From Bugula neritina (taxonomy: Eukaryota > Bryozoa > Gymnolaemata > Cheilostomatida > Bugulidae): DNA of 64,000 bases. Positions 36,816 through 48,198 of this stretch are shown here, one piece after another. The notes under the pieces were generated by a model, which saw only the letters and a program-made list of their open reading frames with translations, was not told the DNA's origin and made no database searches. Position numbers and translations under genes: made by a program. Each line of letters starts with the position of its first letter. Positions within the stretch are counted from its first letter, which is position 1. The stretch covers positions 2,736,501 to 2,800,500 of the forward strand of contig OZ037772.1 of the NCBI GenBank assembly GCA_964035545.1, written 5' to 3'.

Positions 36816-39539
36816 TGCACTAAGGCAGGGTGTAGGCTAAGTTATCATATTGAATCCCAGCAGCGATTGTTACTTCAACTGACAGGATTACTGTGTATGA
36901 TAGTTGCTCTGACTGGTTTTCATGGATCATTTTTACCATACTGTTTGCCACATGATGCATTGTCCAAGTAAAAACAAGGAAACAAAGAAATATACCAGAA
37001 ATGTTGAGAAATTTTGTATTCCAAATTTGTTAAAATACCACTTGTAATGCATACTGGTGTTGCTTGGTTCATAGGACCTGTCGGACAAGCTGGAGAACCC
37101 GGTCTGGATGGCAGAAATGGAAAAACAGGAGAAACTGGACCAGCTGGTATGCCCGGTCCAACCGGCTCAAGGGGAGTCACAGGAGAACCCGGATCTGATG
37201 AAAGGTAATATTTGTGTTTCACTTCACCCTATTCAGCTTCTTGGAACTTTTTATCTCTTTTGTTTTTATAATTTGTTGTCAATTTTCTCAGAGACGGTTT
37301 ACCTGGAGTACCGGGTGCTGATGGTAGACCTGGGGAGCAGGGTGATCAAGGACCTGCTGGCCCCATGGGTCCAGTGGGATTCCCCGGTAACCAGGGACCT
37401 GAAGGTGCTCAAGGAGACAAGGGTGATAAGGCAGGAACATTCTTTATTCAGTTTTCTCTTTATTTCAGTTCTCTGGTTTTCCACTAGTCAATCCTGTAGT
37501 TGTTTATTTGTTTTAGTTTATTTATGTTAATACTAGAGTTGCTTCAGTGACATCACATCATGTAATATATTACATAACAGTACAGTACATAGCAATGCAG
37601 TATAATACACCATAATATAATATGTTATACAATACAATATTGTTACAGAAAATAGAATTCACTAATATCTCACAGCTAAGTTGTGTCTTCTAAATATATT
37701 CATTACTATAGGGGCCAGCTGGGCCAGAGGGTGCTTCTGGACCAACTGGATTGTCTGGACCAGCGAGTCCACGTGGGCCAACTGGTCCTCAGGGACCCCA
37801 CGGAGCTTCCGGGAATTCCCGGCGAACAAGGACCTAAAGGTATGAATTAAGTTGAACCTATCTTTGTCCTTAGTTATTGGCCATCAACAGAATCATGGCT
37901 CTAAGAGTTATCCTACCTGGTAAGGAGATAAGGCAACTCCTAACTCATGATAATATTAATGGTGCTGCTGTTGTAAGACCCACTGGTTTCCAGGAACCTC
38001 AGGGATTCCCCGGAGCTCCCGGTATTGATGGTGAAAGAGGAGATGTCGGATAACTTGGTATTGCTGGACCACCCGGGCTACGGGGTGCTGACGGCAAAGA
38101 AGGAATAACTGGTTCTTCTGGTGCTATGGGGCCACCTGGACCTGATGGTGCTAAGGTAAACACTTGCACTGTTAGCAGGTTATTGTTATTCATCTTGTTA
38201 GTTTAGTGGTAATAAACCAATATTCTGTATTTCTAGGGTGAACAAGGGAGAGATGGGGAAATGGGTAGTCCCGGTAGACCTGGACCTCCTGGTGAAGCTC
38301 CAGTATTTGGTTAGTTATTAGTAAAACCGAATCATTGTTCATTACTTGTATCTTTTTTATTTTCTTTCAACTGTTTATTGGTAATATTTTGGGAATTTCA
38401 TCCGTAGCCTGTGATTGAAGCTTTTATTTTATTCTACCATGGGTTATGTTAGGTGCGCCCCCTATGATGATGAGTGCAATGATGTCCAACGGTAAAGGTG
38501 TATAAGCTGATGATGCAGGCGCCAACAATGAGCTCTATAATATGTACCTCAGTGAGTAATGGTCATGATGTGCTTCGATGTTGCCCGATTTGTAGCAGAA
38601 AAGCTCTTTTAAATAGTGTTTTGGAACTCAAATGACGGACCTGTTTCAAATTGTGTGTATGTTTAATTTACAGACAAACAATTTTATAATTAACTGTTAG
38701 AAACTATTGTAATAAAAATATAGACAGCTGTTATAATGTATTTCTCCTCCTAGCATTAATGATTGACATTCTTGTTTGATGAGTCACATATTTAGTTCGT
38801 TTCTCCAGTTAAATGTTGCTACATTCTGACATATTATATAATGTTGATTTATTGCTGTTAGCTTACATCACTACTTCCACTTTATTTCTCTAGAAACAAA
38901 AGTAAGGGACGGGTCCAAAGACAGCCCTGTTAGAGACTGTAGAGAACTCCTCACTGAAAACCCAGAGTTCAAGAGTGGAACTTATTGGGTGAGAGAAGAT
39001 GCTGATATGTTTCTATTTTCTCTGCTCAGAGGAAATCTGCATCCAAGTCTAATGACTGAAATTCTGTGAACATGTTTTACATTCTACAATTGCTACTCCT
39101 GAGATGTCAATATAATGTCATGTGAAGTTTCTACAGATATTTAATGAATTGTTGTTTAGGAAGAAGAGTTTTTCTATGAGTTGCCTGTAATATATAATTC
39201 TGTAGATTCAACAGCTGAACATGTTTTAGTAGTTTTATTTGATATTAGCATTATGTTGGTGTGAAATAGAGAAGTTGTATTCTCTATTGTTTGTTGTCAG
39301 GTGGATCCAGATGGTGGCTCCATAGCTAATGCTATCCAGGCTTACTGTCGCAAGGAAATGAAGAGCACTTGTATCAATGCCAAGACCTCCGAGTTTGCCA
39401 CCAAATCGTATGTCACCCAGCAGCTAGATAATCAACCATTCGTTGCTAAACACATGGGAACAACAATTGTGAGTGTTTATCTTGCATCAACCATGACTTT
39501 CTCAGTAATACTTGAGAATATTCAAAAGTTTTATGTTGA

Positions 39540-39715
39540 GAATTGTCGCTATAGTAACATATTTGTTTACTGTATGGATGTTGATAAGTGTTGCTATAGT
39601 AACATGTTGGTTTCCTGTATGGATGTTGATAAGTGTTGCTATAGTAACATGTTGATTTCCTGTATGGATGTTGATAAGTGTTGCTATAGTAACATGTTGA
39701 TTTCCTGTATGGATT
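39540..39715. repeat. 45-bp tandem repeat, about four copies
   Basis: Copies containing GTTGCTATAGTAACATGTTG and GTATGGATGTTGATAAG, in the intron after exon 39301-39468. The unit length is divisible by three, so the frame of the preceding exon stays open through it. That read-through is intronic. Confidence 0.9.
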
Positions 39716-39804
39716 GTAGTTTGAGTATCAGGCAGAGTTTTCCCAACTCAACTTCCTTCGAATTCACTCTGAGAGAGCAAAGCAAACCCTGACTTACAGG
39801 TAAT

Positions 39805-39975
39805 AGCCACTGCTAGCAGCTTATCAAATAGTCACTAGTTGCTAGTCGCTAATCAGGTAATATTCACTACCAACAGTTTACCAAATAGTCACTAGTCAGT
39901 ATTCACTAGTCACCAGTTGCTAGTCACCAGTTGCTAGTCACCAGTTGCTAGTTGCCAATCACCAGATACTAGTCC
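39805..39975. repeat. GCTAGTCACCAGTT tandem repeat
   Basis: Diverged copies of a 14-16-bp unit with TAGTCACCAGTTGC, between COLFI exons 39738-39799 and 40074-40209. Confidence 0.8.
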
Positions 39976-40612
39976 TCTACTATGTTGCAAGTCACTTGAT
40001 AATCTGAACAATCACAGGCTTTTTCTTAAGCTGAGCGAGTTGTTGGTATGTCTATTCCTTTTGCTGATTGTAGATGTATAAACTCAGTGGCGGTAGAAGA
40101 CGCATACGGTAGGAAGAATAAGTCAGTCATTTTATATACAGCTGGTGATAAAGAATACACAGCGACAGATAGCAGGTTTCAATATTCAGTGCTGCAGGAT
40201 GATTGCAAGGTATGTAAATGTGACCTATATAATGTAAATCTGACCTATATAGTGTAAACCTGATCTATATAGTGTAAATCTGACTTTTATAGTGTAAATA
40301 TGACCTGCATATGCACATGATTGCGATAGTTGCATCTTTTGTTCTATTAATTTACTGTGGAGCTTGCTTTTGAGGCTTGCAATAAATGTTTACAAGTTCA
40401 ACCCAAAAGCCACTTTGAGTGCTGTACGAGTTTAGAGTTTTGAGTTTGCCGTCTGCCATTTTGTAGTATGCCAAATCATCAGAAGCTCTGACAGTGATTG
40501 AGATGACACCAAGACCGCCACCCACTTGCCTATTATTGACATTGCTCCTGGTGACGTTGGGACAACCCACAAAGAGTTTGGGGTTCAGCTTGGAGAAGTC
40601 TGCTTTTCATAG

Positions 40613-41871
40613 ACTCATATCTAACAACAGTTTTATTTGGCTGATTTTTTAAAACTGTCCCTGATTAGAGAATTAGTGGCCAATCAGAGAATGCAATCAA
40701 TGTTAGTTGGCTGAGACCAGCAGTCTGATTTTTATATAACCTAATTGTAAATGAAAGATTTGATTACTCTAAATAAATTTATCCGAGACTTCCAAGGCAG
40801 TGATGGTGATTTTTGCACATATAAATTTGAAGGAGTTTAGCTATAGGGTTTATACTGTTTTTTTAATTATTCCACCATAACCTGAGATTGTGAGTAGTGA
40901 TTCTAGAATGAGATAGGGAGGGTGTTATGCCTCTCCCTATGACTTTATATATTTAGAAACTGTTGTTAATTTAGTAATTCTTGTTGGTGCTACATTTTTA
41001 AATTCATTCAATCCAATCATTTCTCTGATATTGCAAAATACATTTTACCATAAGGTGCTACACAACTTATTTCTCAGCTTGTAGATTTCATCATCAAAAT
41101 TATTATAGTACTAAAGTTGGTCACAGATTTCTGATAAGCTGCAGTTTTCAGATCTGATTATTTAACCTATTCATCCTGAAATGAGACATTGTTAGTTTAA
41201 AATGGAATTTAACATATATTTTAGTTACTTAGTTCCAACTGTGTTGACCATATCAACATTTTAAATTTTATTTTGGATGCTATGAAGTATATAAGCAAAT
41301 GGCATTAAGTTATTAATATATGTAATAAGGTTTGCAAAGACTTAATATACCAAGCAACTGTGACAAGACATGACAATAACTCCAGCCAATCATACATAGG
41401 ACTTTGTTCAACTACCTTCAAAGCCAGACTCAGCAACCATAAAGCCTCTTTCCTACATGCAGATATAAAGCCAACAACACACAACTCAGCAGACACATCC
41501 GGAATTTAGAACAAAAACAACACGAAATTCAGCCTAAAATGGATCATTTTAAAAATTTGTAAATCTTACTCAAAACCTAATCAACAAATGTAACTTATGT
41601 AGCTATGAGAAATATGTAATTTTGAAACAATCGGAGTTATCCACTCTCAACAAACGCAAAGAGCGAAGTGTGAGAATTCCATGCTAGTGACCTGCCACAC
41701 ACAGTGCGTGTGTTGCGAGTGCAAAATATTATTAGCAAATGATGTTAGCGTTAAACTTTACTGCTCGCCTACAGACGTTTGTTTTTAAACAGCGTCACCG
41801 GGCAAAGTTATTTGGATATTATAAAGGCGGAAATGTAAAATATATAAAACTGTTTTAATTCAGCTCAGTAT
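40613..41871. other. Intergenic DNA downstream of collagen
   Basis: I see no gene. A patch at 41640-41800 is richer in CpG (GTGCGTGTGTTGCGAGTGC) than the rest, but no coding exon or promoter motif is clear. Confidence 0.4.
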
Positions 41872-42446
41872 ATTATGTCATACAGTATATTATGTTATAC
41901 AGTATACTATGTTATACAGTATATTATGTTATACAGTATATTATGTTATACAGTATACTATGTTATACAGTATACTATGTTATACAGTATATTATGTTAT
42001 ACAGTATACTATGTTATACAGTATACTATGTTATACAGTATATTATGTTATACAGTATACTATGTTATACAGTATACTATGTCATACAGTATACTATGTT
42101 ATACAGTATATTATGTTATACAGTATACTATGTTATACAGTATATTATGTCATACAGTATATTATGTTAAAAAGTATACTATGTTATACAGTATATTATG
42201 TTATACAGTATATTATGTTATACAGTATATTATGTTATACAGTATACTATGTTATACGGTATACTATGTTATACAGTATACTATGTTATACAGTATACTA
42301 TGTTATACAGTATACTATGTTATACAGTATATTATGTTATACAGTATATCATGTTATACAGTATATTATGTCATACAGTATACTATGTTATACAGTATAT
42401 ACTATGTTATACGGTATACTATGTTATACAGTATATTATGTTATAT
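41872..42446. repeat. 17-bp minisatellite, array 1
   Basis: About 33 copies of TATACTATGTTATACAG. The variants ATTATG, GTCATAC and ACGG recur in no strict order. Each junction forms a GTATAC palindrome. The long Tyr/Ile/Cys-rich frames on the plus strand are artefacts of 17-bp periodicity. Confidence 0.95.
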
Positions 42447-43376
42447 TATTCAACATACAAATGAGATGCTCTTGTCAGTCTATAATGATGAATATTATAC
42501 ACTGGAACTGGGTTACTCTCTCACCTCCCCTCACTGCAGCTCAGCTAGACCAGATCTTCCCAAGTGATGAAGATTTTTATTTCTAAAAGTTTCACAGTTT
42601 GTTACCAGCTCTTTGAGCTCTTGCCTTGTTTTCAAGATTACATGTACTGTATATGTATAACTATAACTCCTTCATTTTATGTAGTTCATATATTTATCCA
42701 CACTACACTCTACAATCTAAGTTTACTTCTACATCCATGTGTCTATTATTCACTCTACCCTAGCTGCTACCCCTCCTACTACGAATGAAGGTTTAGAAGT
42801 TTGAATTGGAAGCAAAACCAACAGGAAGTTTAAGCAGCAATGCAAGCTCATTTCTATAAACTATACACACTGCATACATATAGTGGATATATTTCCTGTG
42901 TTCCAGTACAATCATCACATCATCACTCTTCATTATAGCTGCATCAATCCTTTCAAAGCTGAACTCAAGTTGTGACCTTGACATAATTCTATGATACAAC
43001 TATCCTCACACTCAATAAGTTATTAGAAAAAGAACCTGTTCCAGAGATATCTTTCAAAAAGCATTTCTGCGAATATATTTGAACTTTTACCATTATTTGA
43101 CAGTATTTCTCTGAGCTACCTTCATAAGAGAGTTACATGAGAGTGTCATTGAGCTGGTTTACAGTGAAGGATGATTTGATGAATTCTGTGTTTCCACAAG
43201 CAAACTCTACCCACACATTGCTGACAATACTTTAACAGTTTTAGTGCCATTCAGCACTACCTTTTTATATAAGATAGGATTCCTTCAATATGCCAATGGT
43301 TAGGAATCAGCAAATAAACTGCCTTGACCTGCAAAGTGACCTACAATGTACAGCTTGTCAAAACCCAAGTCAAACT

Positions 43377-43630
43377 TAAGCAAGCTGCAGCACAAATTCA
43401 CCAGCTGCAGCCATAGTATTAATAATTGAACTGCTCTGTGCTTTTTACATGCATAATATAATAATCATAATCTTATATTATAATCAAATATACTAGAACA
43501 AATATAGACTTCTATTGTATATTATGCCTATCATTCATAAATTGCATTTTTAGAAAGAGGGGAACTTAATAGTAAACAGTTATGGAAGGGGAGATGATAT
43601 GGTATGAAAAAGGTTTGGAACCACTGAGCT
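43377..43630 (-). mobile_element. hAT-like non-autonomous element, partial copy
   Basis: The minus strand starts CAGTGGTTCCAAACC, a typical hAT terminal sequence. It then shares GCACAGAGCAGTTCAATTAT and GGCTGCAGCTG-type blocks with the copy at 50150-50662. Truncated on its other side. Confidence 0.65.
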
Positions 43631-43745
43631 AGAGGAACCACCATACCTCTACCATAGCATCACATCCCTCTGCCATCTTGATTGCAGCCTGCCAGTTAAG
43701 AAAATTCAGGATTAATTAGATGTTCAGTGATGTCGCTGAATATGC

Positions 43746-44036
43746 ATATACTATGTTATACAGTATACTATGTTATACAGTATATTATGTCATACAGTAT
43801 ATTATGTTATACAGTATACTATGTCATACAGTATATTATGTTATACAGTATACTATGTTATACAGTATACTATGTTATACAGTATATTATGTCATACAGT
43901 ATATTATGTCATACAGTATACTATGTCATACAGTATACTATGTTATACAGTATACTATGTTATACAGTATATTATGTTATATACAGTATATTATGTCATA
44001 CAGTATACTATGTTATACAGTGTTTAATGTTATACA
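43746..44036. repeat. 17-bp minisatellite, array 2
   Basis: The same unit and the same variants as array 1, in the same orientation, about 1.3 kb further on. About 16 copies. Confidence 0.95.
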
Positions 44037-44784
44037 TAGACTGGAGTATGATTTATTAATTCAATCAGATGCAAGTATGAACTGCGTGTTCCTGTAAAGT
44101 ACAGCCAATCATAATCCTGTGCCAACTTCAGTGTTTCACAGTTAGTGAACTGCAAAAAAACCAACTCATTCACCACCATGTCAGTCAAATAATATAATAT
44201 AAAGTATATTGTGTAGCAACAGCTGGGCTGTGGTGAAACTCTACTAGTCTATATTCTTACATGCAGACATGCATATTTAATTAATTTAACATTTTAAAAA
44301 TGAACTTAAAACTCAAGAATTTAAAATATGAAACAAAATAATGTGTCCTATAAAAATAGCACAGCTTCTTAGAAGCAAGTATTTTACACTTGAACATGCA
44401 GAATTTGTACAGCTTATAATGGTGACATTGTTGAATTGATACACACCTCTGATTGGATGTGTTTTACATAATAAAACAATTGTTCATCACTTTTATTATT
44501 AGTCTAAGGTTGACAATAATTTACACTGTTAGTTATTGGTTGTAAACTGATTAATTCATCATTAAGTACTTGTTTGCTGCTGCCTGGTTTATAACTGCTT
44601 ATCACAATTTTAATAACAAGGAAATTATCTTCTCTTGTTGTCTCCAGGTGCTACTGTATTTGACAGGTTTCCCTGTTAATAAAGTAATCTTATACTGATA
44701 CTGATGACATCCACAAATACTTGTGTAGGGGAACAATTGACCCTTCTCTACAACAGGAAAAGAATTGGTAAGACACGTACCAAT

Positions 44785-45390
44785 AATATTACATAACTTA
44801 TTTTATCAATTTACTTATCCTTAATTTTATTGATTAAAAGTTACTTGCATGTAGGCTATTTTATAAATTGTTCCTATAAGACTAATTTGGGTGTACCTAT
44901 ACAATACCAGGATTACATACGACTGTGGGATTATGCGGAGTACACATTAAATCATGGACAGTGTCAATAGTAGTTACGGTAGACTTTGCTCTTGGTGAGT
45001 TTGTTGGAAGAATTTACAGTCCAGTTCTTCGTGATGGAAAATTTTAATCTGCAGAGCAACTCTAGTTGAAAAACTGTTATCTAAAGTTTGTTACTTCAAG
45101 TACTATACAAATATTATTAGTAGCTTGACATTTCTTATCATTAAGGGGTGTTTAATATAAATATAATACTTGAGGTAAATATTCTCATGTGATATAATGT
45201 AGCTTGAAGTTATATCACATGACTTGACTATCTCTACTAGAGTTAAGGTGGGTCACCTGACAGCCCACACATATCCATACACTACATCAGATACTGTAGG
45301 AAAACAGGGCTAATCTAATAAGTATAGAATAGTTGACCCAGCAGTTAGATATTTTGGTATAGAGACTCTAACTTTCTAGTAGTAGAAATA
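44785..45390. repeat. Local duplication, copy A (empty-site copy)
   Basis: Matches 45965-46380 and 47415-47545 with scattered substitutions, including CCAGTTCTTCGTGATGGAAA, GGTGGGTCACCTGACAGCCC and ATAGTTGACCCAGCAGTTA. Non-coding as far as I can see. Confidence 0.85.
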
Positions 45391-45404
45391 AAAGCAAGAG
45401 TGTC

Positions 45405-45741
45405 CAACCTTTTCAGAGCGAGGGCCACTACATGAAAGCAATTAATACTTCATGACTAAGGCCACATTGGACACGTTAGCTTGCTCTGAGGGCCACAGCA
45501 TCAGTATTTTTAAATTTACTTTATTCCAAATTCCTATAAATCACTACACAATAAAGTCCCAATAGTTACTGCAGGCAGTATGTTTTATAGCATGTGTATA
45601 AATAGGAAATTAAAAAGATAGCTTCTCACTCTAATCCATGTATACATGTGAAAAACAACTTCAGGTTTTTGCCTTTGAGGGCCACATAAATGTAGACTGG
45701 AGGCCACATCCGGCCTGGGCCGCCTGTTGAAAAGCCCTGCT
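45405..45741. mobile_element. hAT-like non-autonomous repeat
   Basis: It begins GTGTCCAACCTTTTCAGAGC and ends in GGCCTGGGCCGCCTGTTG before GAAAAGCCCTGC, with GAGGGCCACA repeated inside. This is the familiar form of hAT-derived interspersed repeats that open with GTGTCCAACC and run into GAGGGCCACA. No coding capacity. It truncates copy A of the local duplication. Confidence 0.55.
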
Positions 45742-45964
45742 TTAAACAGTTGGTATATTAGTATGCCAGTGACCTAAAATGTAATGGTCACTCTAGTGTT
45801 ACTTCACACTTAACACAATTCAAATATTGTACATAATAATATACTATACTCCATTAGCATAGTGTAGTAGTTGTCACCACCTGCAAGATGGTCACATGAC
45901 CACTGCTACTTCTCAGACAGTTTACTAAATGACAGAATGAGAAGAATGATGGCTGATCAGATGT

Positions 45965-47545
45965 ATAATAACATAGTTTATCAGTTCACTTGAAGTCTTA
46001 AATTATTTTTGTTGAAAGTTAGTTGCTTGCATTTTAAAACTTGTTAATAAAACTATTATAACTATACAATACTAGGTTTATATGTGACTGCAATGGAATA
46101 TTTACAATGAAATTTTCAGTCCAGTTCTTCGTGATGGAAATTTTTTATCTGCAGAAGAGCTCTAACTGAAAAACTGTTATCTAAAGTTTGTTACTTAAAG
46201 TACCATACAAATATTATTAGCAGCTTGACATTTGTTATCATTAAGGGGTGTTTAACATAAATATAATATTTGAGATAAACATTCTCATGTGATATAATGT
46301 AACCTGAAGTTATATCATATGACTTGACTATCTCTACTAGAGTTAGGGTGGGTCACCTGACAGCCCACACATATCTACACTGGTGTCAGGTGATAATGGT
46401 ACAATTGGCAAAATAGGTAAAACTATATAGCACATTTTCAATATTAAGGTTTGAGGCAGGTTAAGTAGTTAAAAAGGAGTTAAGGTTTGAGAATGAGGTT
46501 CTTAGTTTGGGGTTTGGGTTTTGAGTTTGTGGTTTACCCTCCTAATTACGCTTAACGTATTGTAACCCATAACAGCAAATTTCAGCCATTCCTGGTATAA
46601 GTTGCAGCGTTAATCAAGCACTGCTTAGCTCAAAAAATCACACCAGGCAGAGTTGATATGGTACTATAAAATTTAAAAAGTCCTTTCCGCTGGTTTGTTT
46701 TAATCGCTTATTGTTGATTTAATTTAATAAATTCAAAAGTTTCAAAGGATTAAAATATCTTTTTCCCCTTGCTTGAATTAAATTCAGCTTAAAAATGTAG
46801 ATTTCACTAATTACTAAAGTATGCAAACCAACAATGTAAAAATTAATTGGACAGCTTAAATATTTTTATTATTCAAATTAGTTTGCACAATTATATATAT
46901 AATAGACACATATATTTAAAGGAGAGGTTTCTTTTTTTAAATGTTTTTATCTAGTCAAGAACATTATTATCACATTTTTTGAAAATAATTTTGCAATAAT
47001 TTGTGAATAACATTCAAAGGAGTACAAGTAACCGCAGACAAGAATTAGCCTTATTATGATTGGTCATAGCTCAACGTCATGCGTTGTACTTTTCTCAGTG
47101 TGTGACGCATGTTGACCAATTGTAACAGCAGGGCAATTTTATTTTTACCGTATGGTAAATGTGAATAAGGGGTCAGAGTTGAGGGTTTGATTTTGGAGTT
47201 TAAGAAAACTTATAAACACCAGTAAGCCATTTTTCCTGCTAGGCTTATTCCATTTGTGCCCTTGATACCAGAACCATTATTACCTGCGTGCCATTCTACC
47301 TGCGTGCCATTTTATTTGTGCCATTTTATACCTGTGCCATTTTACCTGTGCCATTATTACTTGTGCCATTATTACCTGTGCCATTTTCCCTCTGCCATTA
47401 TTACCTAAAATCAACTACACTACATCACATGCTGTAGGAACACTGGCACAGCTGAGGCTAGGCTGACTAATAGGTATGGAATAGTTGACCCAGCAGTTAT
47501 ATACTTTGTTATAGAAACTCTAACTTTCTAGTTTTAGAATATAAA
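45965..47545. repeat. Local duplication, copy B, interrupted
   Basis: Homologous to copy A at 44785-45390, but split by an insertion at 46381-47414. Homology on the two sides joins exactly at CTACAC. Confidence 0.8.
46381..47414. mobile_element. 1034-bp insertion with 6-bp target duplication
   Basis: CTACAC flanks it at 46375-46380 and 47415-47420. Copy A of the duplication gives the uninterrupted version. The ends are related inverted sequences (AGGTGATAATGG near the left end; CCATTATTACCT near the right). Near the right end TGCCATTATTACCTG-type units repeat in tandem. There is no open frame of note, so this is a non-autonomous DNA element. Confidence 0.7.
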
Positions 47546-48054
47546 TAATTCTCTAAAGATTTGGTATATCAGAAAGAGAGTCACTCAACACCAATTAACT
47601 TGGTTGTCTCAATCAGAGCTGGTCTCTGTGTAGTTTAGTTTGTTTTAAAGGTTCTCTGAAGCTTCCCCAGTCTTTATGAGCTCTCTTTAGATATATACAA
47701 TAGTTTTAATACAATACAAAGACAATTATTGTTAACACATGTCAAGTAACAGAACAGGAATAAGGCCTCTCTGATAGTTATTTGAATATCTACAAGAAGT
47801 ATAACTAAATATACAATAATAACTACATATCTAGAAACATGCAGAATATTATACTAGAAGAAATCTCTTGTAACAAAGTATTGTTACATAACTGGAAGAT
47901 AGAGAAACTATATTTCTCAATTCAGAACACAATCTGCAATCAGCATTCAGTGCTGAAATTAAGCAAAAGCGATGACAGTTGTTATATATATGAATATAAT
48001 AATATCATGATGTAAATAATGATAATGATATTATATTCATATACCAAATGTCAT

Positions 48055-48198
48055 TGCAGTTCCCTAAGCCAAGCGTAACTGGTTATTGTAGGTCACGTGA
48101 CTCAACAGATACACGCCCCTTCTGCTGTAACATTACAACGTCATTGAACACAGTCATTCACACGTTGACTGAAGAGGGCTACACACTGATAACGCGGA
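48055..48198 (+). promoter_or_regulatory. Possible promoter and 5' non-coding exon of the TRIM-like gene
   Basis: A GC- and CpG-richer patch in AT-rich DNA, with a palindromic GTCACGTGAC E-box at about 48092-48101 and a possible donor GCGGAG|GTTAGT near 48198. The first TRIM-like coding exon (49647) has an acceptor, so an upstream non-coding exon is required; this is the best candidate I see. Confidence 0.25.

Larger units (their letters stand above)
34106..40612 (+). pseudogene. Fibrillar collagen (Gly-X-Y helix plus COLFI), damaged
   Basis: Triple-helix exons: 34106-34311, 34438-34589, 35473-35579, 36427-36544, 37075-37204, 37292-37430, 37712-37839, 37994-38155 and 38237-38309. A telopeptide exon 38453-38551 follows. 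COLFI exons: 38894-38988 (VRDCRELLTENPEFKSGTYW), 39301-39468 (VDPDGGSIANAIQAYC), 39738-39799 (QLNFLRIHSERAKQTLTY), 40074-40209 and 40467-40612 ([12 protein letters not shown] to the stop). COLFI is the trimerising C-propeptide of secreted extracellular-matrix fibrillar collagens. Lesions: stops in the helix at 34580-34582 (a Gly position) and 38051-38053, and in the telopeptide at 38503-38505; 1-nt shifts near 34130, 34536, 37811, 38002 and in the last exon; at least nine Gly replacements. Most splice sites are GT-AG, with one GC donor at 37431. The family identity is certain; loss of function is inferred. Confidence 0.85.

Noticed and set aside
35429-37222. Pro/Gly-rich minus-strand frames
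   Set aside because: Antisense of Gly-X-Y codons in the collagen exons.
39469-39792. Extension of the COLFI exon to 163 codons
   Set aside because: A strong GTGAGT donor at 39469 and the COLFI continuation at 39738 show the exon ends at 39468; the rest is a 45-bp repeat.
40352-40570. 72-codon minus-strand frame
   Set aside because: Shadow of the last COLFI exon, whose plus-strand reading matches the collagen C-terminus.
41875-42586. Long Tyr/Ile/Cys-rich open frames (up to 230 codons)
   Set aside because: They are translations of the 17-bp minisatellite in three frames, with no start context or domain.
46440-46550. Interstitial telomere repeat (TTAGGG-like GGTTT/GGGTTT runs)
   Set aside because: No regular hexamer; irregular G/T-rich text inside a mobile element.
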